The notes: a model not told the origin generated them from the letters alone. 64,000 bases of DNA from Acidovorax sp. 1608163 (GCF_003669015.1 NZ_CP033069.1:1429001-1493000); one strand, 5' to 3'. Shown: positions 29,169-42,060, counted from the first letter of the stretch. Translations and numbers: made by a program.

Positions 29169-29441
29169 GTGAACAAAACCGAATTGATCGAGCACATCGC
29201 TAACAACGCCGATATCTCCAAGGCAGCTGCTGCACGCGCACTGGAGTCGACGATTGAAGCTGTCAAGAAGACCCTGAAGAAGGGCGGCACCGTGTCTTTG
29301 GTGGGTTTTGGTACATTCGCTGTCGGCAAGCGCGCTGCACGTACAGGTCGTAATCCCCGTACCGGCGATGCGATTAAAATCAAAGCTGCTAAAGTTCCAA
29401 AGTTCCGTCCAGGTAAAGCATTGAAAGATGCTGTGAACTGA
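29169..29441 (+). CDS. hupB: DNA-binding protein HU
   Basis: Small histone-like protein that bends and compacts DNA. 90 residues beginning at GTG 29169 ([20 protein letters not shown]), with the DNA-binding arm motif [21 protein letters not shown] and the ending [16 protein letters not shown]. The frame extends 21 codons upstream, but homology begins exactly at this GTG. HU is preferred over IHF because of length and arm sequence. A tRNA-Val gene follows after only 15 bases, so both may share a transcript. Confidence 0.95.
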   Translation: MNKTELIEHIANNADISKAAAARALESTIEAVKKTLKKGGTVSLVGFGTFAVGKRAARTGRNPRTGDAIKIKAAKVPKFRPGKALKDAVN

Positions 29442-29456
29442 AAATTGTTTTAGGCT

Positions 29457-29532
29457 GGGTCCTTAGCTCAGTTGGTAGAGCGGCTCCTTTACACGGAGTA
29501 GGTCGGCGGTTCGAGACCGTCAGGACCCACCA
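29457..29532 (+). tRNA. tRNA-Val (anticodon TAC)
   Basis: The acceptor GGGTCCT pairs with AGGACCC, the anticodon loop is TTTACAC, the T-loop is TTCGAGA, and CCA is encoded. It lies 15 bases after hupB. Confidence 0.95.
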
Positions 29533-29541
29533 CCATCAAAC

Positions 29542-29572
29542 AAAGGCGAACGAAAGTTCGCCTTTTCTTTTT
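29542..29572 (+). terminator. terminator after tRNA-Val(TAC)
   Basis: 10-bp stem AAAGGCGAAC / GTTCGCCTTT with GAAA loop, then TCTTTTT. Confidence 0.88.
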
Positions 29573-29590
29573 GTCACTGAAAGATCGACC

Positions 29591-31504
29591 ATGTTTGAAG
29601 CCATCCGCAAGCACTCCAAGATCGTGATGTTCTTGTTGTTCTTGCTGGTCATTCCTTCGTTTGTTCTTGTGGGTATCGACAGCAACTACTTCTCTGAAAA
29701 GAGCCCAGTGGTTGCGCGTGTTGATGGGCACAAAATCACCCAAGCTGATTGGGACAATGCCCACAGGACGGAGACAGATCGCATCCGCGCGCAGTCCCCC
29801 AATGTGGATCCCAAGCAACTGGATACGCCCCAGGCCCGGTATGCAACGCTGGAGCGCTTGGTGCGTGATCGTGTGTTTGCTGCTGCTGCGCAAAGCGCCC
29901 ATCTCGTAACAGGTGATGCCCGCCTTGCCCGTGCGCTGCAAGACATTCCTGCCATTGCAGGGTTGAAGCGACCAGATGGCTCGCTGGACACCGAGGCCTA
30001 TCGTGCGCTGGTGGGCGCCCAGGGGCTGACGCCTGAAGGGTTTGAGTCGAATGTTCGCCGAGAGCTGTCTGTGAGCCAGGTGATGGGTGGCGTGATGGGC
30101 TCGGCCTTTGCCACAGATTCGGCCACGCGCCTGGCTTTTGACTCCTTGTATCAACGCCGTGAGATACAGGTGGCCCGCTTCAATGCCACGGACTATGCCA
30201 AACAGGTCAATCCCAGCGACGCCGATGTAGAGGCTTTCTACCAAGCCAACAGTGCACGCTTTCAGCAGCAAGAGCAGGCTGCAGTCGAATACGTGGTGCT
30301 GGATTTGGACAGCGTGCGTGGCAGCATTCGCGTCAATGAGGATGATCTGCGCACTTACTACAAAGAGAATCTGACCCGTCTGGCGGCAAAAGAAGAGCGC
30401 CGTGCCAGCCATATCCTGATCAGCGCAAGCAAGGATGCTCCTGCTGCGGAGCGCGAGAAGGCCAAGGCCCGTGCCGAAGAGTTGCTGGCGCAAGTTCGCA
30501 AGGCGCCAGGCTCGTTTGCTGAAGTGGCCAAGAAGTCCTCGCAGGACACCGGTTCTGCAATCGTTGGCGGTGATCTGAATTTCTTTGGCCGCGGCGCCAT
30601 GGTCAAGCCTTTCGAGGAAGCCGCTTTCTCCATGAAGAAAGGCGATATCAGTGATGTGGTGGAGTCGGATTTCGGCTATCACATCATTTTGCTGACGGAC
30701 ATCAAAACCCCTCGCCAGCCGTCTTTTGAGGAACTGCGTCCTTCGCTGGAAGCTGAACTCAAGCAGCAACAAGCTCAGCGCAAATTTGCCGAGGTGGCAG
30801 AGTTGTTCACGAACGGTGTGTATGAGCAGCCAGACAGCCTCAAGCCTGTGGCGGACAGTTTGAAACTCAAGATTCAAACGGCAGATGGAGTCACCCGGGT
30901 TCCCGCGGCTGGTGTGACCGGCCCCCTGGCCAATGCCAAGTTTTTGGAAGCCTTGTTTTCCAGTGATTCCATCGAAGGAAAGCGCAACACCAGCGCTGTC
31001 GAAGTGGGTCCTAGTCAACTGGTGGCGGGGCGAGTTTCTACCTATGCGCCTGCCCGTACGCTTCCTTTGACTGAGGTCCGCGACCGTGCCCGCAGCCTGC
31101 ATGTGCAAGAAAAGTCGCTGGAGCTTGCCCGCAAGGATGCAGAGGCCAAGAAGGCTGCATGGACTGCCAATGCAGCCGCTGCGACCGGTCTTTCGGCTGC
31201 TGTGACGGTTTCTCGTGACCAGACCCAAGGTCAGCCTCGCCAAGTGTTGGACGCGGCCTTGCGCGTCTCTCCAGATGGATTGCCTGCGTGGGTGGTTGCA
31301 GACCTTGGTGCCCAAGGCGCCGCCTTGGTGAAGGTGTCGCGCATATTGCCCCGTGAGACTGCAGACGCCCAGCAAACGGCGCAACAACGCCAGCAATTGC
31401 AGCAGTGGTGGACCACGGCCGAAGGTTTCGCTTACTATGAAATGCTCAAGGAGCGCTTCAAGGTGCAGATCAAGCCCACGCGTCCACAGTCGTCCGCTAT
31501 TTGA
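29591..31504 (+). CDS. ppiD: peptidyl-prolyl isomerase PpiD / SurA-type chaperone
   Basis: Membrane-anchored periplasmic folding helper for newly exported proteins. 637 residues: one N-terminal membrane helix ([19 protein letters not shown], about 11-29), a SurA_N-like chaperone region (about 35-240), a parvulin domain ([13 protein letters not shown] to HIILLTDI, about 268-378) with the usual [10 protein letters not shown] motif, and a long C-terminal helical region. This is the normal PpiD layout. The hupB-tRNA-ppiD order is shared with other betaproteobacteria. It is followed by tRNA-His. Confidence 0.93.
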   Translation: MFEAIRKHSKIVMFLLFLLVIPSFVLVGIDSNYFSEKSPVVARVDGHKITQADWDNAHRTETDRIRAQSPNVDPKQLDTPQARYATLERLVRDRVFAAAAQSAHLVTGDARLARALQDIPAIAGLKRPDGSLDTEAYRALVGAQGLTPEGFESNVRRELSVSQVMGGVMGSAFATDSATRLAFDSLYQRREIQVARFNATDYAKQVNPSDADVEAFYQANSARFQQQEQAAVEYVVLDLDSVRGSIRVNEDDLRTYYKENLTRLAAKEERRASHILISASKDAPAAEREKAKARAEELLAQVRKAPGSFAEVAKKSSQDTGSAIVGGDLNFFGRGAMVKPFEEAAFSMKKGDISDVVESDFGYHIILLTDIKTPRQPSFEELRPSLEAELKQQQAQRKFAEVAELFTNGVYEQPDSLKPVADSLKLKIQTADGVTRVPAAGVTGPLANAKFLEALFSSDSIEGKRNTSAVEVGPSQLVAGRVSTYAPARTLPLTEVRDRARSLHVQEKSLELARKDAEAKKAAWTANAAAATGLSAAVTVSRDQTQGQPRQVLDAALRVSPDGLPAWVVADLGAQGAALVKVSRILPRETADAQQTAQQRQQLQQWWTTAEGFAYYEMLKERFKVQIKPTRPQSSAI

Positions 31505-31563
31505 AATAGAAAGTTCTGGAAGTTGATTCGAGTGCCCAAATTTCCGTTATAATTTGAGTCTAC

Positions 31564-31640
31564 GGTGGCTGTAGCTCAGTTGGTAGAGTCCAGGATTGTG
31601 ATTCCTGTTGTCGTGGGTTCGAGCCCCATCAGCCACCCCA
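31564..31640 (+). tRNA. tRNA-His (anticodon GTG)
   Basis: The acceptor GTGGCTG pairs with CAGCCAC and the extra G at -1 pairs with C73, the tRNA-His hallmark. The anticodon loop is TTGTGAT and CCA is encoded. TATAAT at 31548-31553 just upstream is a likely -10 box. Confidence 0.96.
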
Positions 31641-31644
31641 AATA

Positions 31645-31682
31645 AAAACCCGTAGTGTGAAAGCACTGCGGGTTTTCTTGTT
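31645..31682 (+). terminator. terminator after tRNA-His
   Basis: 13-bp stem AAAACCCGTAGTG / CACTGCGGGTTTT with one G-T type mismatch and a 6-base loop, followed by CTTGTTTTT. Confidence 0.85.
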
Positions 31683-32018
31683 TTTGGTTCGGCGTTATCG
31701 GTGCAGTTTGTGTGCTGCTTCAGTGGGGCTGGGCTCTGGCGCTTGCTGCTGTGCAAACAAGCCACCGATGGCGGTTCAATTTGCTTGGTGGTGTTGAGGT
31801 GGTGTCGTTGCGGGTTTTGACCTGCTGCACTTGACTAACAAAACACCAGAGCAAGCAATGCGGCATCTTCCGTCAAATTGAAGACTGCAAATGCGGCCAG
31901 CCGGTAGAGTGTTGCCAGGGTGATTTCAACCCATTCTTGCGGGCTCATCTTTGATCTGGAGGAGTGCCATCGCCATGGGCAACATCGTCCTTGGATGTTT
32001 CGCATGACCTGACTGGAT
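31683..32018. other. gap between tRNA-His and tRNA-Arg
   Basis: About 340 bases with no gene I can support. A 37-codon minus-strand frame from 31948 (MSPQEWVEITLATLYRLAAF...) has no ribosome binding site. It includes the downstream side of tRNA-Arg, without a clear hairpin terminator. Confidence 0.4.
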
Positions 32019-32095
32019 TGGCCTGCCCGGAGGGACTCGAACCCCCGACCTATTGCTTAGAAGGCAATTGCTCTATCCGGTTGAGCTACGGGCAG
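32019..32095 (-). tRNA. tRNA-Arg (anticodon TCT)
   Basis: On the minus strand the acceptor CTGCCCG pairs with CGGGCAG, discriminator G, CCA encoded, anticodon loop CTTCTAA, T-loop TTCGAGT. It reads the AGA codon. Confidence 0.95.
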
Positions 32096-32296
32096 ATGGA
32101 TGGGATAGCCTCAATGGGTTTTGAGGTGCTGTGCATGTGCACATGCTGAACCCGAGAGTACGATGATAACCCGCAGACACTTGTCCGACGGGGCTGTAGG
32201 CGCAAATATGCGGACCAATGCCTGCTGTGCCGATGTGCTTTTGGTTCTTGCCAGACCGTTCAGCTTGCAGCAGGTGAGGTGCCTTTGGTGTCCGAA

Positions 32297-34168
32297 TCAG
32301 TCGGCTTCTTCAAAAACCAGGGAGGGGGTGGCCATGACGCGAGCTGTGTGCTCCAGCTCGCCGATCAAGTGGTTTGCAAAGTAGCTGCTCTGGGTATCGG
32401 GCTCTAAAGCCGCCACGGCGATGTGTGCCAAGGCTTGGTTCAGCGGAATGTAGTAGCTGCCAGTGGGGACGTCGATGGCTGCGCGCACGGGCGCCACCTT
32501 GATGCGGATGGTGTCACTGCTGGCTGCAATGGCGCCCCGCACGTCGCGCCGTTCCCCGATTTCTCTTGCGGTTTCCTGGTATTTTTCCGCGAGTAGCGAG
32601 CCTGCTTCGGCAACCTTCATCACTTGAACGCCCATCAGCTTGAGTCGCTCTACAGCAGCGGCTGCACTGGCATCCAGCCAGTAGCCGCATGGGCGTGCCC
32701 GGGTCTGCAGTTTGCGCAGGCTCAGTGAGGAATTCCAGTCCACCCGCAGGCTGCGATCTTCTCCGGTGGTTGGGTCCAGCAAAACAAGGTCGCGTTGGGT
32801 GGGGGTGGCGGCGGCTTCGGTTACGACTTGGTCGCGGCAAGCCTGCGCAGCGATGTCTCGTGCAACAAATGAGCGCACTTGCTCCAGTGGGCCTATCTTG
32901 TCGGCCGTGCTGCGCAATGCGCTGGTGATGGCTGTGACCTGGGTGTGTACCCGCCTTTGTGCATGCAGCCTGCCAATACCAACGCCCCGTGTTTCGATCA
33001 ACAGGCTTACCGCATTTTTAAGTCCGTGCACATTTCGACCGGTGTCGGGCTGTGTGCCGCCCATGGAAATGCTCTTGTCGTCGCGGTCGGTGGATGTGGT
33101 GTAGTACCACTCGCTGCTCAGGCCTTGCTCTTTCAGGGCTGCCACCATGGGGGCGTGGTACCACTCCAGGGAGGCCTTGGTCAGAAACTCAGGGTAGTTG
33201 GCTGTCGTCGCATGCTGCAGCAAAGCATCGTATTTCTGGATGGCATTGAACTTTTCCTTGAACCGACCTGCCACGGTGTATTCATGTGAGTCAATGACAA
33301 GCAACGGGCGGTAGTCGCGTACCAAGCGTGCTATCGCTTGGGCCTCGGGGGTTTGCAGCAGCAGGTGGTCACGGTTCATGTCGACACCGTTGGCCGTGTT
33401 GCGCGTTCCTGCTTCGGCGCCATCGGGATTGGCGCGCGGCACCACAATCACGTTGATCTTGTCCAGCAGCGCATCGAGCAGCCCATTAGGGGCCAACTCG
33501 CGGGCCATGATGAGGAGAGCTTCCGCTCCTGCCGGCTCGTCCCCGTGCTGTTGCCCCAGCATGATCACGGTGGGGCGGCCTGCAGTTTCCAGTGCAGCTG
33601 GGCTGGGGTTTTTTGCTTTGGTCAGCAGCAAGCCCAAGATTGGAGTGCCACGTTGAGACACGCCTAGCTGAAGCAACTGGGGAGGTGGGGTGGCCCCAGA
33701 TCGCATGTCTGCAAGCCCTGTCAGCCATTGCGCTAGCTCGGCATTGGTGGTGAATGAGCGGCGATCTTTCCCAAGCCCCGGGGTGCTGTATTGGATGGCT
33801 GGATCAGGAAAACGTGCTGCCACCGCTGCGCTGTAAGGTGGCGTGAGTGGTTCTTCGTTTCTGCCCGCCAAAGCTGGGGTTGGCAGGACAGGCGTCGCTG
33901 TGGCTTCGGCTGCTTTAGGTGTAGTGCCGAGTGGGGGCGGAACCTGCTTGGCCGATGCAGCGCGTGGCAACGGTGCAGGGACTGTTGCCGTGGGCTTGCT
34001 CCCGGCGCTGGGCCATGGTGGCAACGGTGTGCTGCTGCAAGCCGCCAGCAAAGCCGCTGAAATGATGGTTGCGGTGAGTGCATGCAGCCGCCACCTGCCG
34101 CTTGGCTCGGGGCTCTCAGGCATTGACTGGGGGCCAAGGGCATTGAAGAGTGCGGAGCGCAAAGTCAT
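32297..34168 (-). CDS. M14-family zinc carboxypeptidase, lipoprotein
   Basis: Predicted cell-envelope metallo-carboxypeptidase. A signal with lipobox LLAAC-SS gives a lipid anchor; after a Pro/Ala-rich linker (to about residue 120) comes the M14 domain with zinc ligands in QQHGDEPAG and VIDSHEYT and the late catalytic Glu in SLLIETRGVG. The C-terminal 250 residues are of unknown fold. About 620 residues, longer than most M14 enzymes. The start is uncertain: ATG 34168 gives a long leader; ATG 34123 (MPESPEPSGRWRLHALTA) would give a more usual lipoprotein signal. The substrate is unknown and no operon partner is seen. Confidence 0.88.
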   Translation of the reverse strand: MTLRSALFNALGPQSMPESPEPSGRWRLHALTATIISAALLAACSSTPLPPWPSAGSKPTATVPAPLPRAASAKQVPPPLGTTPKAAEATATPVLPTPALAGRNEEPLTPPYSAAVAARFPDPAIQYSTPGLGKDRRSFTTNAELAQWLTGLADMRSGATPPPQLLQLGVSQRGTPILGLLLTKAKNPSPAALETAGRPTVIMLGQQHGDEPAGAEALLIMARELAPNGLLDALLDKINVIVVPRANPDGAEAGTRNTANGVDMNRDHLLLQTPEAQAIARLVRDYRPLLVIDSHEYTVAGRFKEKFNAIQKYDALLQHATTANYPEFLTKASLEWYHAPMVAALKEQGLSSEWYYTTSTDRDDKSISMGGTQPDTGRNVHGLKNAVSLLIETRGVGIGRLHAQRRVHTQVTAITSALRSTADKIGPLEQVRSFVARDIAAQACRDQVVTEAAATPTQRDLVLLDPTTGEDRSLRVDWNSSLSLRKLQTRARPCGYWLDASAAAAVERLKLMGVQVMKVAEAGSLLAEKYQETAREIGERRDVRGAIAASSDTIRIKVAPVRAAIDVPTGSYYIPLNQALAHIAVAALEPDTQSSYFANHLIGELEHTARVMATPSLVFEEAD

Positions 34169-34414
34169 GGTGTGGGGCTGTAAAGGTCGCAAGAGGGCGT
34201 CACGGAACTTGCAGATGTTACCCGTTGACGCCTGTAGGGGATGTTGGCGTGTGGCTGCAGGTTTACATCAGCCTGCACTGCGGGCGTGGGTGCACCCAGG
34301 GTGTAATGAGTTTGCTGGCCATCTGCAGTTCTGGGGCTCAGATGTGACTGTGCCCGACATCCCGGGTGTCTTTGCGGGAGGTCGGGCACTCAGACCCTCA
34401 GTGGGTGGATGAAT

Positions 34415-36223
34415 TTAGCGGTTGAACGAGCCGCCGCGAGGGCCGCCGCCAGACCCGCGAGGGCCGTTGCTGCGGCCACCACCGCCGCCGTATCCACCGC
34501 CGCCATTGCCACCACCACTGCGGTAGCCACCACCACTGCCACGGCGACCGCCGCCGCCCATGCTGTCTACGCTGGTGCGCATCGGGTCAGGCTGGCCGCC
34601 CGCCGAATGGCCTGAGTGGCGGTTGCCTGGGTTGCTGTGACCCGAGTGCGTTCCCAGGTGGGCATTGGCGCGCGGAGGTTGCGAGTCGTCGTAGCGATTG
34701 CCGCCACCGCCGCCTTCGTAACCACCGCCGCCGGAGCGACCGCGAGGGGCTTGGCCGCCAGCGCGTGCGCCGCCGCCCTGGCCACCACCGGCACGACCGC
34801 CACGTGGGCCATTGCCGCCGCCATTCGCTGCGGCACCGCCACCGGCGCGACCGCCACGGCCACCGCCGCCATTGCCGCCACCGGCAGGACGGGGGCCGCG
34901 CTCGCCGCCGCCATTGCCGTTGCCTGCACCCTGGCCGGCTTTGTTGGTGCGGATGCGTTCCATCATTTCACTGCGGGCGGCCTTGGCGGCGGCCTGCATC
35001 ACTTCGCGGCTTGGGGGCTTGCCTGCACCGCCCCAGATCGTCTGGCGGCCCATGGCAATGGGCTCTGCCTTTTCACCTGCGTCTGGGCCAAAGCCCTCGA
35101 TGACTTGCACTGGAATCTGCTGCTTGGTGAAGCGCTCGATGTCCATCATGAAGCCTTCTTCGTCCATGCAGACCAGGCTCACTGCTTCGCCCGTGGCGCC
35201 TGCACGGCCCGTACGGCCAATGCGGTGCACATAGTCTTCGGAGACGTTGGGGATTTCGTAGTTAACGACATGGGGCAGATCGTCAATGTCGATGCCGCGG
35301 GCTGCAATATCGGTAGCCACCAGGGCGCGGATATCACCACTCTTGAAGCCCGCCAGGGCCTGTGTACGGGCGCTCTGGCTCTTGTTGCCATGCAGTGCCA
35401 TGGCTTGAACACCGTTTTTGGTCAGAAACTCGGCTACGTTGTTGGCGCCAAACTTGGTGCGGGTGAATACCAGCACTTGGCTCCAGTTGTGCTGCTGAAT
35501 GATGTGCAGCAGCACTTGCTTCTTCTTGCCACGGCCCACGGGGTGAATCACCTGGGTGATGCGTTGCACCGTGGTGTTGCTGGGCGTGACCTGGATGCTT
35601 TGCGGGTTCTTGAGCAGCGTGTTGGCCAGCTCGCGGATTTCATCGCTGAATGTGGCGGAGAACAGCAGACTTTGCTTGTCTTTGGGGACCAGCGCCAGGA
35701 CTTTCTTGACGTCGTGGATGAAACCCATGTCGAGCATGCGGTCGGCTTCGTCCAGAACGAGAATTTCGACGGTAGAGAGGTCCAGGAAGCCTTGCTGCTG
35801 CAAGTCCAGCAAACGGCCTGGTGTGGCAACCAGCACGTCCACACCACGCTTGATGCGGTCGATTTGCGGGTTCATGCCAACGCCGCCGAAGACGACGGTG
35901 GAGTTGATGTCCAGGTATTTGCCGTAGTCGCGCACCGACTCTTCAACCTGGGCCGCCAGTTCACGGGTGGGGGTCAGGACCAGGGCGCGGATGCCCTTGC
36001 CGCCGAACTTGCTTTTGGGGGCTGTGCCCTGGCTGAGGCGGTGCAGCATTGGCAGTGTGAATGCTGCGGTCTTGCCGGTACCCGTCTGCGCTCCGGCCAG
36101 CAGGTCATGGCCTGCGAGTACGGAGGGAATCGCCTGGGCCTGAATAGGGGTGGGTGTCTCGTAGCCTTGTTCGAGCACCGCCTTCAGGATGGCAGGAGCC
36201 AGATTCAGTTCTTCAAATTTCAT
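34415..36223 (-). CDS. rhlE: DEAD-box RNA helicase RhlE
   Basis: ATP-dependent RNA unwinding enzyme involved in ribosome assembly or RNA turnover. 602 residues with Q motif ([11 protein letters not shown]), [31 protein letters not shown] and HRIGRTGR in the normal order over the first 380 residues. The C-terminal 200 residues are Gly/Arg/Asn-rich ([16 protein letters not shown] and similar), an RNA-binding tail typical of RhlE. I chose ATG 36223 because family members start with MKFEELNL. It is divergent from ettA. Confidence 0.95.
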   Translation of the reverse strand: MKFEELNLAPAILKAVLEQGYETPTPIQAQAIPSVLAGHDLLAGAQTGTGKTAAFTLPMLHRLSQGTAPKSKFGGKGIRALVLTPTRELAAQVEESVRDYGKYLDINSTVVFGGVGMNPQIDRIKRGVDVLVATPGRLLDLQQQGFLDLSTVEILVLDEADRMLDMGFIHDVKKVLALVPKDKQSLLFSATFSDEIRELANTLLKNPQSIQVTPSNTTVQRITQVIHPVGRGKKKQVLLHIIQQHNWSQVLVFTRTKFGANNVAEFLTKNGVQAMALHGNKSQSARTQALAGFKSGDIRALVATDIAARGIDIDDLPHVVNYEIPNVSEDYVHRIGRTGRAGATGEAVSLVCMDEEGFMMDIERFTKQQIPVQVIEGFGPDAGEKAEPIAMGRQTIWGGAGKPPSREVMQAAAKAARSEMMERIRTNKAGQGAGNGNGGGERGPRPAGGGNGGGGRGGRAGGGAAANGGGNGPRGGRAGGGQGGGARAGGQAPRGRSGGGGYEGGGGGNRYDDSQPPRANAHLGTHSGHSNPGNRHSGHSAGGQPDPMRTSVDSMGGGGRRGSGGGYRSGGGNGGGGYGGGGGRSNGPRGSGGGPRGGSFNR

Positions 36224-36542
36224 GTCGTAGATTGCGCCCGTCCGGGCGCTGGGTATCGGCCTGTCGTCGCAACCAAAGAGGGGTTGCTGAGCCAGTCTCA
36301 GGCAGATGAGGTTCAAAATTGGGAGCCAGGAAAGTGATTCCTTCGTCCCCAGCAAACTGCTGATGTGACGAGCAACTGGAGCCCGTTACGCCGCTTATTG
36401 TCGCATGGCCCGATAATCTCGGTTTGAACGCAGAATTTCTGCCCACTTTCGCAGGTTGAACAAGTAATGGCCCAATACGTTTTATCGAAACAACTGCCCG
36501 CCTTTGGCGGCCTTCACTCGCTTTGCTCGTGGGGGGCATGTA
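36224..36542. other. rhlE-ettA divergent region with duplicated ettA start
   Basis: 319 bases. ATG 36467 begins MAQYVLSKQ, a near copy of the true ettA start at 36543 (MAQYVFSMN) but 76 bases upstream and out of frame with it. Over the 7 shared codons the five base differences are all at third positions. Between them lies CGCCTTTGGCGGCCTTCACT and CGCTTTGCTCG. No promoter was assigned. Confidence 0.6.
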
Positions 36543-38204
<1,662 letters not shown>

Positions 38205-38267
38205 GGTTCCAAAGTTCTGCAGGTCAAGTAGGATTGCAACTGGAAACCCCTTTTTCTTCCTTTCACC

Positions 38268-40687
38268 ATGTCCCAGGCAGCGTCCCGTTCGAGAACTGTT
38301 TTTCGCGCCTGCGTCGTTAGCGCTGTGCGCGAGGGCGAAGCGCTCATGGGCAAATTGGTGGAGGTCACGCGCAATGCGTTGACGCAAGAGGAGTCTTCAG
38401 TTCGCAACGTCCAGCAGCGCAACAACATCAGCGATGCGCTGGGTGTGCTCAAGCAGCACGAAGCTGGCATGGTCAAGGGCTACTCCATGGCCTTGCTGGA
38501 GATCTTTGCAGAAGGCCCTTCCAACGCCAAAGCCCGCCCGGCCGACGAAACCGGGATGGATTTTGGCGAGCTTTCGCTCATGGACGAGAGCGAAATGCAA
38601 GACCAGGTGGAGCTGTCCAAGGCCCAGCAACAAGCGGTGCATGCGACCGAAGCGGTGTTGGCAGAGCTCAACACCTTGGTCAGCTCGGCCCAGGGCCTGC
38701 GCAGCGTGCAGCCCGAGCGCAATCCTCTGCGTCCCGAAAATTACATCCGTGCTTTGCAGCGTGTGGTGTCTGAAACGGGCGCCCCGTCAGAGGTACGCCA
38801 GTTGTGGATGCAACACATGCGTAGCCTGCTGGGTAAGTTATTGGAGGTGGAATACCAGCGCATGGCCAAAAGCCTGCGCGAGCAAGGCATTGAGCCCGTG
38901 GGCTATGCCGTGCTGGGCTCGCCCGCCATGGCGGGGCGCACAGGCTACGGCCCGGCGCAAGGTATGGGGGGGGCACGGGGTATGGCAGCGGCTATTCCAC
39001 GGGCTACGGACAACCCAGTGGGTACGGTGGCACCACGGGCTACGGTGGCAACACAGGCTATGGCCGTGGCATGGGTGGGCACACGGGCTGGCAGGGCGAA
39101 TCGGCCATGCAGCCGCAGATGGCTGCCGAGGCGGAAGAGGCCATCTTGACGGTGGGCATTCTGCGCCAGATGCTGGCGGGGGGCGACCCCTTTGACCCCC
39201 GTGGGGCCTATGTGGCCGTGCCTTCTCAGGCGGTGCCCTTGCAGTCTGGCCAGATGCCTGCGGTGGGCTGGGTGGATGGGCGCACGGCGGTGCCCAGTGG
39301 CCATGCCGCCATGGGCTCTGCCTACGCGGCAGTGCCCGCAGTGGCGGCCGACGCCATGGAAGACATTGCGCAGCTGGAGAGGTTGGTAAACCGTCTGAGC
39401 GGCGGCAGCCAGGCGGCGCCCCTGTCTGCCTGGCGCGCACCCACCCAAATGGGGCAGCCCATCTACACCGTGCCCTTCGTGGCACCCACAGAATCGCCCG
39501 TGGTGGCTGCCGATGTGGTGGGGGGCATGATGGTGGCCCTGGCGCAAGACACCCGCTTGCTCCCGCCGGTGCAGCGTGCCGTGCAAAACCTGGAGCCCGC
39601 GCTCAAGCAGTTGGTGCGGTTTGACCCCCGCTTCTTCTCCGATGCAGGCCATCCCGCGCGCCGTTTGCTGGACGAAATGACCCAGCGCAGCTTGGCATTT
39701 GCCTCGGAAGAGGCCCCAGGGTTTGCCCAGTTTGTGCGGCTGATCAATGAAGCGGTGGCCCATCTGGCGGCCAGTCAGATCAAGGACGCCACGCCCTTTG
39801 AAACCGTGCTCAAGGCGCTGTACTCCGCCTGGGACACCCAGGAGCAGCGCGCCAAAGCGAAAGAAGCGGCGCAAAAGAGGGTCCTTCAGCGGGCCGAGCA
39901 GCGCGCCATGCTGGCCGAGAAAATTGCGGCCGACATTCGGCGGCTGCCCGACATGGGGCAGGTGCCTGCCGATGTACTCGACTTTGCCGCAGGCCCTTGG
40001 GCCGATGTGGTGGCGTTGGCGCAGGTGAGCCAGGCCGACGGTGCTGAGGATGACCCAGGGGGCTACCTCGCGCTGGTGCCTATGCTGCTGTGGAGTGCGC
40101 AGCCCGAGCTGACCCGGCTGGAGCTGGACCGGCTGACGCAGGCGATCCCCGACATGCTGGCCAAGCTGCGAGAAGGTTTGCGCACCGTCGATTACCCCGC
40201 CGCCAAAACCAGCACATTTCTGGAGCGGCTGGTGGCCTTGCACCAGTCTGCGTTTGAGATGCCCATGCCCTCGGGCACCTCCATCCCCTTGCCTCAAGGC
40301 GAGGTGTTTGCCGAGCCGCCCGACAGCCTGGGCTCTGAAATGCCTTCAGAAGACAGCTTGCAGGCCGTGCTGGACACCGGCAGTGGATCTGCGGCCAGCG
40401 ATGCAGCGGCGGACCCCTTTGCCAACTTTGTGGTGGGCGCCTGGGTGGAGCTGATCACCAACCAGCGCCCAGTGCGCACCCAGCTGACCTGGGCCAGCCC
40501 CAATGGCACGCTGTTCCTGTTCACATCGCCCGATGGCAGCACCCAGTCCATGACGCGGCGCATGCGCGACAAGCTGGCTGGCGAAGGCACGCTGCGTGTG
40601 GTGCGGGTGAAGTCTTCTTCGCGCAGTGCCAACTCGGCCCCGGCAGGCCTGTCGCGTTCCGCCACCAAGGCGGCCAAGGGCCGTTAA
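38268..40687 (+). pseudogene. DUF1631 family protein, frameshifted at a poly-G run
   Basis: Large protein of unknown function, DUF1631 family by overall sequence. The N-terminal part (38268 to about 38965; FRACVVSAVREGEALMGKLV, GMDFGELSLMDE) and the C-terminal part (about 38975-40687; DDPGGYLALVPMLLWSAQPE, ITNQRPVRTQLTWASPNGTL) are in different frames. The join lies in a run of eight G at 38966-38973, at the beginning of a low-complexity Gly/Tyr segment (GYGSGYSTGYGQPSGYGG). A one-base change in the run would restore about 806 codons. Slippage, decay or sequencing error are all possible. Confidence 0.85.
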
Positions 40688-40725
40688 CCTCGCAGCGCTC
40701 TGGCCTCTGACAGGCTAGGGCCTCT

Positions 40726-42060
40726 TCAAGCCCGCAGCAGCTTCTTGCGCACCAGGTGGATGTGGTTGCGCAGCGCATACAGCTCGTCTGCGTACGACAG
40801 CGGCACCGTCACCTTTTCCACCTGCGCCTCCAGGGCGTCCAGGGCTTTGAGCATCTCGGGATGCTCGGCGGGCTGAGACTCCACGGTGTCTTCAATTTCC
40901 CGCAGGCGGCCATACCAGCGGAACACGCGCGAGCGCACCCTGAACTGGTACAGCGGCGGCACGATGCGCGACAGTGGCAGCAGCGCGGCCAGCAAAATAC
41001 CCAGCACTAGCCACATGCGCTCAATCAGGTTGGCCAGCCAGAACGGCAGGTAGCGCTGCATCATCGGCACCGGCTCGTTGATGGCGCGCTCGCCTTCCTT
41101 GGCAATGGGCAGTTCGCTGTGCCGCATGTTCGGAAACTCCCGTGCGCGGTTGAACCAACCCGGGCTGCTGTGCAGCCGCTGTGCGTTTTGGGCAAACAGC
41201 GTGAGCAAGGCCGGGTGAGTCGATTCGCGGGCCAGCAGCGATGTGGTGGACGCCACCATGCGCACATCCCGCGCCGGCACATTGCTGGCCAAGTCCACCA
41301 CCCCACGCGGCAGCGTGACGGGCGACAGGAAGGGAAAGCGCCGCGCATAGGCCTCGTGCTGGGCAATGTCGAGCAATTGCACACCGGGTGTTTGCAGCAG
41401 CATTTGCACCATCAGCGACTCGGGGGCCGACGCAAATACCAGGGCGTCCAGCTTGCCCGCCAGGAAGGCCACGGTGGCCGGGGTCTCCTCCAGCCGCGAC
41501 ATGGTCACGGCGCCTTTTTCCAGCCGGTTGGCTTCCAGCAGCCGGTCCATCAAGGTGGGCACGCCGCTGCCGTCCGAGCCCACATTCACCCGCATGCCAC
41601 GCAGCTGCCGCAGCCCATCGAGCCGGGGGCTGTGGTGCAGGCGCAGTGCAGCGTCGGTGCGATAAAACAGCCACACGGGCTCGACAAACAGGCTGCCCAG
41701 TGACACCAGCTCATCAGGGTCCTCGGGCTGCAGCTCGGCCGTGCCGCCTTGCACAAAGGCCAGGTCGGCCTGGCCATCGCGCAGCAACTGCAAGTTGGCC
41801 GACGAACCATCGCTGGGCAGCAATCGCACCTCGATGCCCTCGGCGGCCAGTGCCTTTTGGTAGCGCTTGCCAAACTCTTCGTACGCACTTTGCGCCGGGC
41901 CGGTGGCCAGGGTGACGGACTTGGGCGGCGTGGGGTTGAGCCACCAGTACGCCAGCGCCAGCAGGCCCACCGCTAGGAAAGCCAGTGGGCCTGCAGACAA
42001 CAGCAGGTCGCGCAATGACAGCAGCGTGGATCGAAGGGCCTTGGACATGCGGGAGTTCAT
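40726..42060 (-). CDS. TAXI-family (TRAP) solute-binding protein with C-terminal helix
   Basis: Periplasmic binding protein related to the TAXI class of TRAP transporters and to NMT1-like proteins. About 444 residues. One N-terminal helix (LAFLAVGLLALAYWWL) is followed by a binding domain (VTLATGPAQSAYEEFGKRYQ to about residue 310; SSANLQLLRDGQADLAFVQGG) and a second helix (MWLVLGILLAALLPLSRIV) plus a cytoplasmic coiled end. Being anchored at both ends is a known variant. No TRAP membrane subunit is adjacent. The start is ambiguous between ATG 42060 and 42048. The substrate is unknown. Confidence 0.82.
   Translation of the reverse strand: MNSRMSKALRSTLLSLRDLLLSAGPLAFLAVGLLALAYWWLNPTPPKSVTLATGPAQSAYEEFGKRYQKALAAEGIEVRLLPSDGSSANLQLLRDGQADLAFVQGGTAELQPEDPDELVSLGSLFVEPVWLFYRTDAALRLHHSPRLDGLRQLRGMRVNVGSDGSGVPTLMDRLLEANRLEKGAVTMSRLEETPATVAFLAGKLDALVFASAPESLMVQMLLQTPGVQLLDIAQHEAYARRFPFLSPVTLPRGVVDLASNVPARDVRMVASTTSLLARESTHPALLTLFAQNAQRLHSSPGWFNRAREFPNMRHSELPIAKEGERAINEPVPMMQRYLPFWLANLIERMWLVLGILLAALLPLSRIVPPLYQFRVRSRVFRWYGRLREIEDTVESQPAEHPEMLKALDALEAQVEKVTVPLSYADELYALRNHIHLVRKKLLRA

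Noticed and set aside
31838..31948. 37-codon minus-strand frame MSPQEWVEITLATLYRLAAF...
   Set aside because: Reads like a peptide, but it has no ribosome binding site and no partner gene.
34350..34389. Strong hairpin (GTGCCCGAC / GTCGGGCAC) after rhlE
   Set aside because: No T tract follows on the rhlE strand, so it cannot be called a terminator with confidence.
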